Of a stretch of 64,000 nt of DNA, positions 1 through 11,181 are shown piece by piece (the first letter of the stretch is position 1; the number at the start of each line of letters is the position of its first letter). The stretch is from the NCBI RefSeq assembly GCF_022458985.1, contig NC_061776.1:3828088-3892087 (forward strand). Reading direction: 5' to 3'. The notes below the pieces were generated by a model that ran no database searches, had not been told where the DNA came from, and worked only from the letters and a program-made list of their open reading frames with translations. This DNA is from Mugil cephalus (Eukaryota; Chordata; Actinopteri; Mugiliformes; Mugilidae). The position numbers and the translations under genes were made by a program.

Positions 1-85
1 TGTAGTATTATTTCTACAGATGAACATGGTTCCTTTACCCATTTGAAAACTGCTTCCAAGCTTTAACAAGACTTGTTGAGGTTCA

Positions 86-275
86 CAACTTCAGCACTGG
101 ACAGCTCCTCTGAATCCTCTCTACTAACAGACATACAGCGACTCAATGCTTTTGTACTTCCAGTAATTCACCACAGGATGGCGCTGCTTCTCTTTGCTTC
201 TTCATTTCAAAATGATCAGAGCTGATCAGGTCTGTGTTTATCAAACATATCAGAGCAGTATAGACTGTTAAAAAC
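86..275. repeat. Broken copy of the V upstream flank
   Basis: Two pieces seen elsewhere lie here without a gene. Around 86-125 is a reversed unit of the 'cagctcctctga' minisatellite-like repeat. Around 150-275 is a copy, in plus orientation, of the block found 550-650 bases upstream of V-B and V-E (about 15270-15345 and 55895-56005) and, inverted, upstream of V-A and V-D. It is recognisable by 'ggcgctgcttctctttgctt' followed by a 'gatcaggtctgtgtttatca' stretch. No leader or V exon follows; the sequence passes directly into the 3' flank of the C-A gene. I infer a rearrangement breakpoint that left the distal 5' flank of a lost plus-strand V gene. Confidence 0.55.
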
Positions 276-589
276 TATCACCCAGAGGTTTGATGAGTCA
301 GTGCTGATGTTTGAATGTTGATCAAATGAAGGATGTGTTTCATTAACAGTCATGAAATAGTTTCATTAGCAGCAGGTCAGTGTGTCAGTGGAAACTCAAC
401 TGTTTGAGAGCTGAACACTGAAAGTTCATGGTCCTCTAACTGGACCTGTTAGTGGATGAATCCTAATCACTCATTAGTTACAGATGTTTCTGGTGAATAA
501 ATAACATTTAATTAATGCACTTAGTGATTATTTCAAACTGTAAAGTCCATCTTTATTGATGAAAACCTATAAATACCCTGAACATGACA

Positions 590-930
590 CCAGCTTCAGG
601 TGGTGATTGGACTCAGTTCATCTCTGTGTGGGTGGAGGCTCAGAGGAACAAAGGTTTACAGAAAACAAGAGAAAGGGAGGGGAGGTGATGAGTGTGTTCA
701 GCAGCCGATATCAATCTGTTCTCAGTGGTTATTAGGACAGAAAACAAACTGCTGACAGCCAATCAGACTTCCTTCCTGCAGCAGACGGGCTGTGTGGGTT
801 TGTGCTCTGCAGCCTCCACACCGTTAGTTGTGGCTTTTCACTTTAATGACACAATGAAAGTTTCAACCACCAGCTCTGGTTAAAGAATCTTTAAAGGAAG
901 CACCTGTGTTCTTCATCTGAGAGAGAAACA
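590..930 (-). promoter_or_regulatory. Conserved non-coding block 3' of C-A
   Basis: This block of about 340 bases recurs at a similar distance beyond the stop codon of C-D (about 40440-40770) and C-F (about 61330-61650), and in a damaged inverted form beyond C-B (about 25790-25990). An open frame of about 63 codons crosses it but is not preserved as a protein between copies. In the orientation of the C gene it contains a TAACGG-type MYB motif next to a CCACA stretch, a GGAAGGAAG ETS-like run, a CCAAT-type ATTGG, and AACCAC RUNX-like cores. MYB, RUNX and ETS sites are hallmarks of known TCR enhancers, and mammalian TRG has an enhancer 3' of C. The enhancer role here is inference. Confidence 0.45.
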
Positions 931-1908
931 CATTTACATTTATTATTATAAACACATTTGTGTTTACAGTTAAATAAAACTAATTATTTTATTGTGTTGT
1001 GTTTAAAATCTTCCATCCTCTCATGAATGTCTCCTCTCTGATAAATATAACTTTAAAGAAGTTTAAAGTTTTTACCTGTAAAGTGTTTAAATTGATCCTG
1101 TGAGAGGATTTTCAGCCTCTATTAGAAACAATAATGCTTCATGTTGTTGTGTTGTCATTAATCAGAACAGAACACAGGCCTCAGTCAGACAGAGACACAA
1201 ACCCATGAGACAAACAAGTCATGCTGTTGTTGTGAAGCAGGCGTCCATGTTGGTTCACCTCCAGTCTCATTAGTTCACTGAGTTCTAGTTGGAACAAAAA
1301 GTCTGAACGTCCCAATCACTTTAAATGTATCATGAGTTGACCTCATTAACCTTCATTTTCTCTCAGTGCATCAGTTTGTGCTTCATTCACAGGGTTCATA
1401 GACGTCACATCCAGGAACTGGAAGCAGCTTGTTACTTTATTCACTGACGTCCAAACTCTAAAGTTCAAGTGTTTGACTTGTTTTGTTAGGACACATTAAA
1501 ATCAGTTGATGAAAACCAGACTCTGGGATTGTGTCGGTTTCTCGTGTTTATTGAGTGTGTTCCAGTGAAACTAAAGAGCAGCCTGGTGGAGTCTGCATTT
1601 ATTAGAAAGAAACACAAGAGCAGAAGAAACAGCTGGAAACTGATGATGATTCAGCTTCATTTTCATTATGATACAAGTCCCAGTTAAAAGTGGAAATAAA
1701 CTAGACGACTCGAGAATTGACACGTTCTATGAGCAGATTTCTATGTGAATATATGTGTTTCTATTTACAGGACGACAATCAACACGTGAATGAACAGATA
1801 CAGATTACAAAGAAGAACATTTCAACAACATTTACTGAAAACTGATGAAAGTGATGAATGAGATGAAGTGATGAGATGTGATGGAGAGAAAAGAGGAGCA
1901 GAAAACAG

Positions 1909-2738
1909 TCAGTCAGCATGTGTGGAGCTGGTGGACAGTCCCCTGTTTGTGAGGCTCGTCAGCAGAGAGAGTCCACAGCAGTACACCAGACTCTTCACTA
2001 TCAGCACTGTGTACAGCAGACAGAGCAGCTTCACCCTGCACTGAGACTGGAAGGGCACTGACAGACACACACACACACACACAGATATGAATTAGTGCAA
2101 GTGTCAGATTGATCGTGTGAAGTTGTTCTAGTGTCCTCATTGGACATTGGAGCTGTCCATGCAGAGAGGCAGCAGGTGATCTTACAGTGATGTTGCTGCA
2201 GAGCTGCCAGGTCTGCTGGCTCTCTCTCTGGAGGACAGGAGGCTGCTGGAGCTGGAACCCCTTGAAACAGAAAAGGAGTCAAATGTTTGGAGCTGCAGTG
2301 ACAAATGTCAGTCCTCTGCTCCTCTGATCTCTTTGACAGTGTCTCCACATGAAGCTGAACCACTGCTGGACACAGTCACCAAGCCTTCATTACCTTGTAG
2401 TGCTTGGGCCTCCACTCTGTCCTCCACTCTTTCTTCCAATGTATCCTCCACTGTGCCTCCCTCATGCTTGATGGAGCAGATGTATTTATACATGTACAGA
2501 TCATCTCTATCCACCAGTCTGATGGAGGCTCTGCGTCCCGACTCTCTGAGCTCCAGCTGATCTCCCTGAGCAGAGGTCAGCTCCTCCAGAGAGCCGCCCT
2601 TCTTCTGTCTTTTCCAGGAGAACTGGACCACAGGAGGAAACATGGATGAGGCCAGACACAGCAGTGAGCTCTTCCCCTCCTGGTTGGGTCTGGATGCTGC
2701 TGGGTACACGCTCACCACGGGCTTCACTACCTGCTCAT
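1909..2738 (-). CDS. TCR gamma constant gene, cassette A (TRGC), three exons
   Basis: Membrane constant region of a T-cell receptor gamma chain. Exon 1 (2738 down to 2394, 345 nt) follows a 'cttcag' acceptor and encodes an Ig C1 domain: it opens EQVVKPVVSVYPAASR and has the core cysteines in LLCLAS and YICSIKH plus the tryptophan in FSWKRQKK. Exon 2 (2260-2186, 75 nt) is the connecting peptide VPAPAASCPPEREPADLAAL, whose cysteine is the likely interchain bond to the delta chain. Exon 3 (2057-1909) encodes CRVKLLCLLYTVLIVKSLVY..., a membrane helix with the lysine expected to pair with CD3 acidic residues, and a short tail ending THAD. All junctions are GT-AG in phase 1. TTTATT at 1547-1552 and 1598-1603 are reversed AATAAA candidates. 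A (TG)n tract abuts the exon 3 acceptor. It looks functional and serves J-A and V-A on the same strand. Confidence 0.85.
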
Positions 2739-4845
2739 CTGAAGTTTGACAGCACACACACATTGACACAGTCAACAGCAGCTTACAGCACTGGTCTGGA
2801 TTCAGCCTGATCCTGGAAACTACATGGACTCTGATCACTAAACTACTCATCAATACAGAACAAAGTTCAACCAGCATCAACTTTTTCAGCAGTCTGAGCT
2901 ACAGCAGCTCGTGTGTTGGATGGGAGCACACGGGCCGGCCTTCTCTATGATCCTTGATCTCTGGTTCTTCTCCCTCCTTGAACCTTTTGATAGATACTGA
3001 TCACTACAGATCAGGACCACCCCACAAGAGCTGCAGCTGGTGAAGCTCTGACTCAGTCGTCTAAACATTTCACTGGTCATAATGTTAAGGCTAATCGGTG
3101 CATATATTCACTATACATTAGAATATGACTTCACGTAAAGTTTCCATAAAACAGTTTGATGTTTGATGTGTGAGCAGACGTGTGTTAACTCTGACCAGAT
3201 ACAGACTTAAAAATGTCAGTTCATCAAGAAACACAATTCAGACTGAGTTAAGGGACGAGCAACAAATCTGACAACACAACTGGTCGAGGAGACACATAAT
3301 TATCTGTTTGTTTGTTCTTTTCTTCAGACATTTTTAAAGCGGTTCAAAAGGAAAAAATAAATTATTGTGGGAAAAGTTGTGGGAATAACTACGAATGTCA
3401 AACCTGCATTGTGTGGAGCCAGAAAAAAAGCATCTGCAGCATTTCATCAACCCCAAACTGGACTAATATGGTTTTAACACCTTTTTGTTATGTTGAGTCA
3501 TTGACAGATCCAGGATCCAATGTTCTTATTTTGCTTGGTGTTAATATTTTGAATTATTATTTTTTTTATTCATTGTTTTGTAGTAAAAGTTGTTGCAGTC
3601 TGTTCAGATTCTATATTTATATTTTAATCCTGTTTGAATCACAACTTCACGTCCATCACCTCATTCATTTCTAATGACCCTATGAGCTGTGATATGAAAT
3701 TAAAAGAATCAACTATTCATTTAAAAAGAAATCATTTTCAGTCTTTGTAATATTTTCAGTTAAACTGAATTTAATTCCCCCTGAGTTCTTCTCCTGGGTG
3801 TGATGACCTGCTCTGGTCACATGAAGGATCAGTGCTGATTTACTTTTATATACAAATCAGTTCTCAGTCAAGTGCTTTTATCCACTCTGGACCTTTTACA
3901 TGGAAAATGTTGCAGAACAACTGGAAACAAACTCAGTTCATTTTTCATTGAGAGCTTTTAAATCCAAACTGAGAGGACATGAGGCCAACTCCACAAAATT
4001 CACTAGTTTTTATAACCTGCTTGTAAATTGAATCATCTTCTTTTCATTTGTCTTTTCTTTGTCTTTTAACTGTGTCATTTTCTAACTGTGTTTTGTATTT
4101 GCTGCTGTCTATTTTCACCAGGACTCCCTTTAAAAAGAGCTTCTCAGTCTCAGTGGGATCATTCTGGTTAAAGGAATAAATTATTTAGATCATTTTCAAA
4201 CCCCTGAATTCTGTTTCCAGTTGTACGTTTGTCATTTCAGTGATTACAATATGTATTGAATATGACACATTTAAGAGCACAGACTTTAATCACTAATAAA
4301 ACACATCAACATGTTAGTTTGTGTCAGTCATGTTCAAATGTTTAAATACTTTATGCTGATGATGGTGATAAAACTTTATTTAATTTGACATCACATTCAC
4401 TTTGTGTTTTTTCTTTTCCTATTAACACATCATCAATTAAAGACACATTTACCATCATATAAAATAAGTGACAGCGATTAGATCTGACAAGGTTCTAACT
4501 TTCAGAAATGATCCAATACAATCGATAGACACTTGAAAAGAATGTGAAATAGTTGAACATCAAATATCATCTTGTTTTCAACAGAATTACTGAGACGATC
4601 AAATCCTAAATGTTCGTACGTCACTAATATTTACAGAAATAAAGAATAAGTTTAGTTGTTGAGTGAGATTTCAACATGTTTTCAGAAGTGATTGAGCTTT
4701 TCTTATGTAACAATGGCTGCAGGATGAATTCTCTAATAATGAGGAAAAAACTAACATGTAAAGCCTGAAGCAGCACAAACTGACTTTAAATACGTTTCAG
4801 CTTCTACAATAAAACAGCTGAAGGAAAAGAAATGTTTGTTCTTAC
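2739..4845. other. J-C intron of cassette A
   Basis: Non-coding. Between about 2930 and 3110 it holds a dispersed repeat ending in a 'ggtcataatgtta' motif; the same tail recurs in the J-C introns of C, D and F. The stretch 3120-3850 shows no recognisable gene. A LINE tail follows at 3850-4190, listed separately. From about 4200 to 4840 the sequence is closely matched in inverted form by the J-B to C-B interval (about 22350-22980) and by the D and C cassettes, so it belongs to the duplicated unit. Confidence 0.6.
3850..4190 (+). mobile_element. 3' end of a LINE-type retrotransposon
   Basis: The plus strand contains a short remnant reading FSLRAFKSKLRGHEANST, typical of the extreme C-terminus of fish non-LTR elements. 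It is followed by the usual tail 'aggactccctttaaaaagag' and 'tctcagtctcagtgggatc'. The rest of the element is absent, as expected for 5' truncation. An inverted copy lies at about 23010-23290 in cassette B, so the insertion predates the A/B duplication. Confidence 0.6.
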
Positions 4846-4901
4846 CTGTTACATACAGTTTAGTTCCAGAGCCAAAGATACGGTAGCTCTTCCCACTGCT
4901 A
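4846..4901 (-). CDS. TCR gamma joining segment J-A (TRGJ)
   Basis: A 56-nt joining segment reading SSGKSYRIFGSGTKLYVT in the frame set by the splice donor (AACAG followed by GTAAGAAC at 4845-4838). It has the F-G-x-G motif required of J segments and ends in phase 1, which matches the AT start of C exon 1 and forms a GAT codon. A perfect 12-RSS flanks its 5' side. J-A, J-D and J-B share the FGSGTKLYVT end but differ in length (18, 16 and 20 codons), so they give different CDR3 lengths. Confidence 0.85.
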
Positions 4902-4929
4902 CACAGTGAAAAAGACTAATACAAAAACC
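4902..4929 (-). promoter_or_regulatory. 12-RSS of J-A
   Basis: Read on the minus strand: nonamer GGTTTTTGT (4929-4921), a 12-base spacer, and consensus heptamer CACTGTG (4908-4902) directly abutting J-A. This is a 12-type signal and pairs with the 23-type signals of the V genes under the 12/23 rule. RAG1/RAG2 would act here in developing T cells. Confidence 0.9.
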
Positions 4930-4979
4930 TGTGTGCCGTTGAGAGAGTCAGCTGAGGTGAAGGAGTCAAAAGAGGAAGT

Positions 4980-5170
4980 GGGATCATATTTCAGCTCCTT
5001 GATGTGTTTCTCTATTGTTCAGATCTACATGACTGTCTCTTCTTCTCTTTTCTTTTCTCCACACTAGCAGCATGGCTCTGATGTTAATGTCAGTGGTTGG
5101 TCAGTCCACTACTTTAGTCTTAGTCATGGACTGGATCTGGACTAAAGGATGGATGATGGACTCACATCAA
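4980..5170 (-). promoter_or_regulatory. Conserved block upstream of J-A
   Basis: This block precedes J-A in its own orientation and is repeated upstream of J-B (22030-22200), J-C (36440-36630) and J-D (44570-44760). In the J orientation it carries 'ccacttcctcttttgactcc', that is an ETS-like ACTTCCT next to an AP-1-like TGACTC, about 70 bases before the RSS. It has no open frame. I infer a germline J promoter or accessibility element; there is no direct evidence of transcription. Confidence 0.4.
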
Positions 5171-5559
5171 CATTTCTACACATTCTTGGTCCCAGAGGAT
5201 CAACTTCATTAACTGACTGTTGATTTGGACTTTTTATCTAGCGCCACCAGCAGGTCAACATCTGTTTTGGTCATCAGATTTTCTGTTGGACATTCAGTGT
5301 CCGGTAGCATCATTACATAGAAACACATATGAAACATATTTAAGTTATAACATAAATATTTAATAATGTAAATAAATATATAGAATAGTATCAGTAATGA
5401 CCACAGTCCAGTTGGTTCCTCACAGGGAGGCGCTGTAGAGTCTTATGTCCTGAAGGACAAACGTCCTCCTCAACGTGTCCATGGAGCAGGACAGAGACAG
5501 CAGCCTGTCCCTTAACCAGCTTCTCTGTCTGACTATGGTGTCATGTAGAGGGTGGTGGA

Positions 5560-6130
5560 CATTGTTTTCTCTTTTCTTTTTTTATTTATTTATTAGCACA
5601 TAAATAAAAAGAATAGTGAACAGATCAACACCATAACAAAGCACATAGTACATGAAGAAGAGAAAAATATAGGAAGTCTGAGACCAAATAAAACCCACAG
5701 GAGCTTGTCAGGTGTCCCTCCGAGATGACAAAAATTCAGCACAAACAATACATGAACTAACACACACACAGATTATTGTATGGCCATCTATGAGGACACT
5801 CATGGGCATAATGCATTCCCTAGCCCCTTACCCTAACCCTAACCATAATCTAATTTAACCTTTACCCTAAAACTGAGTTTTAACCTTCAAAACAGTCAGA
5901 AAGTGAGGACCGGACAAAATGTCCTCACTTGACACAAATGTCCTCAATCTGATGGTATAAAACTTAAACTGCTTCTTGGGAAGAAGAATACACGAAAAGA
6001 ATGAAAATTTGCAGAAAGTTTCCTTTGAAAATGGGCAGAATACATAGAGATGAAACAGTGAGGTGGAGCTACAGAGTCTGTTGGAGAGTGTTGTCATTTT
6101 TGCGTAATAATTAATGTTATTATTCATAAT
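5560..6130. repeat. Dispersed repeat with telomere-like units
   Basis: This stretch contains three to four CCCTAA-type units around 5828-5850 and a 'gtcctcact' motif repeated in both orientations around 5905-5945. It is mirrored in cassette B at about 21060-21620, where the units read GGTTAGGG. Such GTCCTCAC/TTAGGG composite repeats are widespread in fish genomes. The CCCTAA run is too short to be a telomere relic on its own. Confidence 0.5.
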
Positions 6131-6382
6131 TTAAGTTGATTTTGATGAAACGTTTTTGCAGGATGAAAATACCATTGAGGTGGTTCTTTAAAGTACTCGT
6201 CCAAACAACATAGCAGTATGTTGGAGTCTATTGAGAGCCTGTTAATTCTTTGTATTGATTATGGTAGATGAACTATTATTTATAGTCTGTCCTATACATT
6301 ATTTATTTGTAAAGTTAGGACTGTTTTCTTAAATTGGTCCAGTCAGGTCCCTCCTGCTCATCAGGCCGTCCTCCTCCTGGGA

Positions 6383-7640
6383 TTAATGAGTGAGGACAGC
6401 TGGTTGCTGGTGTCTCTTTTGTCTTCTTTTGTGGTGTTGAAGGAGTGAGGAGTGAAACAGTTTTTCAGCCTCTAAATTACATTTATTTATTTCTGATTGA
6501 AGTCGACCCGGAGATGGTTTTTGTTTCTCCAAATAAATGACAGTCCTTTTGTGGAAACTGTCTCTGTGAGTGCTTATTTTTTGTGGGTCATCGACCTCCT
6601 CCTCACAAACTGCTCTGATGTTTTTCACCATCATCTTTTGAACACCAGAGTAGCCATAACACAGTATGAGATGTAAGGATAGATCATGGTGTAACAGAGT
6701 TTTCTTGATAACAGATGCCGTATTCTTCTGATAACTCCAATATTGAGATGCCTTTGATAGATCAACAAACACTCGCAGTGTGATTTCCTTATTGTCTGTG
6801 GCTTTGATGTTATCAGTGAGTTGGGTTAAGACTATTAAAGAGGAAAGTTTCTCTCTGAACTCATACTGGTGATCATAAAATATATTATTTTCATTCAAAT
6901 ATTTAGCCAAGCGGTTGTAAACTAGTTTTTCTAAATCTTTGGAGAAACATGGTGAAACAGATGTTGGTCTATAATTAGAAAGTAAAGAGAGATCGTCTGC
7001 TTTAAAAGCTGAATGACTTGGACCCATTTAAACTGTTTCAAGTGACAGATTTATGATATGAAGTAGTGGTTTAGAGATACATGGAAGACTTATTTTAAGT
7101 TTGTTGGATTTCAGATCATCGTGGTCTGGTGCAGATAATTTCATTTTGTTAACAATATTAATAGGGTCAGACTCAGGGATGGGAATAAATACAAAAGAGT
7201 GAGAGAGACTCACAATCCCAGAGACAGACAGAGGAGTCTGTGGTATCTTCTCTGAGAGAGAAGGACCAATATTCACACAAAAGTTCTTAAAGTCATTTCA
7301 TATTTCAAAGGGATCAGAATTTGTTTCATAAACTCCTTTGAATTCACTTTGTGCAGGGCTATCATATTTTAGTTAATTAGTTCATTGATAATCTTCCATG
7401 TATTTTTCATATTATTCTGACAATCAGAGAATTTAGTCTCATAGAGACTGCCAGGCCACTAGTTAGCCAAGATTTGCTTAGGTTGGTTGGTTTAGTTTTC
7501 TTTCTTTGAAGTGGAAAAGCCTCATCAAACATCATGAAGTATTTGTCATGGAAGGTATTGTTTGCAGTTTGAGTGTCATTTTCAACTTCTACATCAGACC
7601 AAGAAGCAGTAGATGATCTGTCAATGAATTCACTCATGTT
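6383..7640 (-). mobile_element. Degenerate LINE reverse-transcriptase fragment (cassette A)
   Basis: Three consecutive minus-strand frames belong to one non-LTR retrotransposon. 7637-7407 reads like the linker before the polymerase (PTNLSKSWLTSGLA). 7276-7028 carries IVNKMKLSAPDHDDLKSNKL. 7027-6383 carries the polymerase pieces NYRPTSVSPCFSKDLEKLVY and LRVFVDLSKAS. Stops and frameshifts separate them, and the catalytic YxDD region is missing, so it is dead. It interrupts the J-V interval of cassette A; its mirror copy is at about 19500-20815. Clade is uncertain (CR1/L2/jockey-like). Confidence 0.75.
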
Positions 7641-8039
7641 GCATTTATTAAAATTACAGAGGAAAACCTCATTAATAGAAGAATTAGCTTTGATAAAACA
7701 CAGGACGATGGTCAGTTAAGTGACAGAAAAGAATACCAGGTATCGCCACCACACAATAACAATTATAAAAATATTGTTGATCAGAGTTTCATTTAAAGCA
7801 GTAATTCTTGTCGCTCTTGTTATGAGGAGGAAGAAAGATGAAGCATTAAGATAAACTGAGATTAATATTTATATCACTCATTATATATCAGGTCTTTATT
7901 CATTTATAATCTTTCTGAGAATAGAATAGAAACAGTTAATGAAATAATTGATGTTAGAATTTGAAGGTCTATAAATACAAACAACCATAATGTTCTTGTT
8001 GGACAAAGGCTCAGAAAAGTCTAAACATGTTCCATAGAA

Positions 8040-8960
8040 GTTGGGACAGGGTCAACAAAAGACTGAGAAGCTGAGGAATGGAAAGATGAAGAGGTTGGAA
8101 ACATATAAGAACAATGTTTCATCATCTAGAGAACATGATATCATCAAAAGATCTGTCCTGTGACCTTTGACCCCTCAGGCTGCCCTGCATTTAAACACAT
8201 CATTGTGTAAAGGATGTTACCAGGAGGCTAAGGAACACTTCAGAAACCACGGTCACTTAACACAGTTCATCTCTACATCTACAAGTTAAAGACAACACCA
8301 CAGCAGAAACACCAGCAGCTTCTCTGAGATGGACCCACACAAAGAGGAAAAGTGCTGAGGTCTGATGAGTCCACATTTCAAACTGTTCCTGGAAATCAAA
8401 GATGTTGTGTCCTCTGGGCTGAAGAGGAAAAGGACCATCCAGATTATTATCAGTGTAAAGTTCAAGAGCCATAAACTGTGATGTCTGATAGGGTGTTGAT
8501 GTCCATGGCATGGAGGGATGTTAGTGCTGTCCAACGTTTTCTTCAGGGACGTCCCAGCTTATTTGTCCACACACATTGTGCATCGTTCCAACATTGTGGC
8601 TTGGTAATAAGGAAGGAGGCTGTTAAATATGAAAATGTGTGATGCATTATGAGAAGCAAAATAAGACAATGGAGCCCAGACTGTTGAGAAACTGAAGTTC
8701 ATCAGCAAGAATGAGAAAGAATTGACCCACAGAGCTTCAGTGGTGAATGTGACCCTGTCCCAGCTTCTATGGAACATGTTGCAGGAATCAAATTCAAAAT
8801 GTTGAATATTTACACAAAAACAATCAAGTTTATCAGTTGGTTCATTAAATATCTTTGTAGTTTATTCAGATGAATGTAGGTTGAAAGTTATTTCTGAATC
8901 ATTGTCTTCTGTTTTCATTTATATTCTATGAAACTTCATTAGAACAGAGGTTTGTGAAAC
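8040..8960. repeat. Non-autonomous transposon-like dispersed repeat (cassette A)
   Basis: Recognisable by 'cccagcttctatggaacatg' followed by a 'caaattcaaaatgttgaat' stretch, a very common fish repeat end. The left part (8280-8780) has no lasting open frame. A mirror copy lies at about 18190-19250 in cassette B, with a second copy of the same end sequence at 19130-19180, and a short relative at 24145-24185. I cannot name the superfamily from sequence alone. Confidence 0.5.
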
Positions 8961-9029
8961 TCAAACATCAGAGGAACACATACGTGTGACTTCAGCTCTA
9001 CCTTCAATAACATAGTCCCATCCAAACTT

Positions 9030-9640
9030 ATCATGAAGCTCATGGACCTATACATCAGCTCCTCCCTGTGTAGATGGATCCTTCCTGATGAACAGACCAC
9101 AGATGGAGCAGATCTGCAACTCCACCTCCACCACACTGAACCTGAGCACTGGGGTCCCTCAAGGATGTGTCCTCAGCCCTCTGCTCTTTCCCTCTACACA
9201 CATGACTGTACGTCCAAGCACAGCTTCAAAATCACCATTAAATTTGCTGATGACTCCACCATCATTGGCTTCATCACAGACGGTGGTGAGTTATTCTACA
9301 GAGAGGAGGTTAGAGATCTGTCATCATGGTGCACAGCCAATAACCTCCTGCTCAACGTCAGCTAGACCAATGAGATGATAGTGGACTACAGGAGGCTTCA
9401 GGGAGGGACACAAGCCCCCATTCACCTGGAGGGAGTAGCAGTAGAAAGAGTCAACTGCTTCAGGTTCCTGGGCATCAACATCAGTGAGGATCTCAGCTGG
9501 TCACGCCACACGGGCAACATCATCAAGGCAGCTAGACAGAGCCTCTTCTTCCTGAGGCGTCTGAGGAGGTTTGGCTGCAGGAGGATGACACAACAGATCC
9601 TCTCTGAGCCCAGACACCCCAGATATAGACTATTTACACT
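9030..9640 (+). mobile_element. LINE reverse-transcriptase fragment (cassette A)
   Basis: Plus-strand frames carry a broken reverse transcriptase: STGVPQGCVLSPLLF (9141-9190), the active-site-like KFADDSTIIGFITDG (about 9237-9282), then MIVDYRRLQGGTQAPIHLEG and CFRFLGINISEDLSWSRHTG (9375-9525). A stop at about 9363 and frame changes show it is not functional. GVPQG and FADD are conserved RT motifs of CR1/L2/Rex-type elements. Cassette B carries its inverted copy at 17470-18110. Confidence 0.75.
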
Positions 9641-9699
9641 CCTACCGTCTGGCTGGTGGTTCTGGAGCATCCACACATGAACCAACAGGTTCAGGGACA

Positions 9700-9990
9700 G
9701 TTTTTACCCACAATCCATCTCATCTCAATCCACTCATTCATTATTTTCTGTAACTGTTTGTCCTCTGAGGGTCGTGTTGGAGCTGGAGCCTATCCCAGCT
9801 GTCATTGGGTTAGAAGTGGGGTGAAACCTGAACAGGTCTCCAGTCTATCTCAGGGTTAACACAGAGAGACAGACAACAACTCACATCTAGGACCAATTTA
9901 TGGAGGGTGGGAGGAAGCTGGAGAACCTGGAGAGAACCCACACAGACACAAACTCCACACAGAAAGGCTCCAGTTGGCTGAAGGATTCAA
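9700..9990 (+). repeat. Common teleost dispersed repeat
   Basis: The segment reads 'gagctggagcctatcccagc', later 'ggtctccagtctatctcagg' and 'aactccacacagaaaggctc'. This is a very abundant fish repeat. A partial inverted copy is at about 17390-17460, and a related but different end occurs at about 54610-54770. It lies directly after the LINE fragment. There is no gene here. Confidence 0.55.
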
Positions 9991-10701
9991 ACCCAGAAAC
10001 TTCTTGCTGTGTTTCATCAGTGCTGACCATCACACCACTAAATATGTTATAATTTAATTGGAAACATTTTGGATAGAGACTTGAGTCTGTTCCCACTGCA
10101 CCATTCCACTTTATTGTTTCTATATATTTATGTTATTTTGACACATATCTTTGTTCTTTTATCTTAACATGATTTATTTGTTGTCTTTACTTTGGTGAAA
10201 TAGAGTAATAGAAATAGAAAGTGAAATGATGTGGTGAAATCTGCTGGAAGGTGTTAAACAACAAGTGCTGCTGGAAGTGTTTTCATTAACATTGTGAAGC
10301 AGGAATGGACTTTATTCCAGCAGCACCTCAGAGCAGAGGAGCTTCATCTACATCTTGAACATTTATCTGAAATCATTCATTCTATTCAACTTTGACTTTT
10401 CAAAGTCTTTGAAAATATCTTTGTGTTTTTTTGCTCTTTCATTGAATTTTTTTGATTGATCTTGTATTTTTGCTCTTTTTTCTTCTCTGTGTTGTTTTCA
10501 TCTTTTTTCTAACTGTTGAAATATCTGCTAACAACATCAATAAATCTGATGTCAAATAAATAGTGAGAGAAGGAAAGAAGAATCTCCCTCAGCTCAGTAG
10601 TTTGTGACTCTGTCTGAGATGGAGGTGAAATATGTGAACCTGGGCTCTGGTTTACTGCTCTCTTCCTGTCACAAACATTGTTTGACATCTGTTCATCTGT
10701 T
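9991..10701. other. 3' flank of V-A
   Basis: Non-coding. About 10200-10680 is part of the cassette and mirrors 16420-16890 after V-B, including 'aacaagtgctgctggaagtg'. The proximal part is also matched after V-D and V-E. I see no gene and no second RSS here. Confidence 0.6.
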
Positions 10702-10739
10702 GGTTTTTGTTCAGGCTGCTCGCATCATTTCTCACTGTG
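10702..10739 (-). promoter_or_regulatory. 23-type RSS of V-A
   Basis: Minus strand: consensus heptamer CACAGTG (10739-10733), a 22-base spacer, consensus nonamer ACAAAAACC (10710-10702). The spacer is 22 bases in all four intact V genes, within tolerance for a 23-RSS. It abuts the V-A coding end. Confidence 0.88.
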
Positions 10740-11181
10740 GGGATCTTTCTTTGCACAGCGGCAGTAGTAGGAGGCTGAATGATCGACTTTAACTTTCTTT
10801 ATTTCCAACTCACAAACTTTCTGATTATACACTGGTGAGAAATCATCTATCTGAGGATGATCGGAATTTAACTCCACTTTCGTTGTATTTTTGTTAATAC
10901 GAAGAATCCATCTAAATGTTTCAGTTTCTTTCTTCTGGACCCATCCTATCCAATCGTAATCACACTGGTGAGTTCCTCCACATCTGAAGGAGACTGTTTG
11001 ACCAACTCTCCTGGTCAATGTTAACTGGTCCTGGGTCAGATCTGCTGCCATGGCAACCAGGGCTGTAGAGACACAGACAGATAGATGAAGGTTAGTGAGA
11101 CAGTGTTTGTTAAAGGTGAGTTTGTTGGAAACACTCACCTGAACACAGACAGCACAGAGCAGCAGCTGGGAGGAAAAGCAT
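10740..11181 (-). CDS. TCR gamma variable gene V-A (TRGV), two exons
   Basis: Variable domain of a TCR gamma chain. Leader exon 11181-11139 encodes MLFLPAAALCCLCS and ends in GTGAGT. The V exon (11062-10740, 323 nt) starts after a CTACAG acceptor with ALVAMAADLTQDQLTLTRR. The canonical core is present: Cys in VSFRC, Trp in WIGWVQKK, and DHSASYYC. Extra cysteines sit in CDR1 (HQC), in framework 3 (KVCEL) and two residues after the canonical second Cys (YYCRC). KNTTK holds a possible N-glycosylation site. There is no stop before the heptamer. It pairs with J-A and C-A on the same strand by deletional joining, about 5.8 kb away. Framework identity to the other V genes is high and CDRs differ. 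Germline functional by inspection. Confidence 0.85.

Noticed and set aside
692..883. 63-codon frame recurring at about 40508 and 61402
   Set aside because: Copies share DNA but the C-terminal reading differs by frame and has no known domain; the conservation fits a regulatory block better.
4846..4929. TCR beta or delta with D segments
   Set aside because: No D segment with paired 12/23 signals was seen between V and J; V carries 23-type and J 12-type signals that join directly, as in TRG.
5828..5850. Interstitial telomere or chromosome fusion point
   Set aside because: Only a few CCCTAA units inside a widespread fish repeat, with a mirror copy at about 21342-21362.
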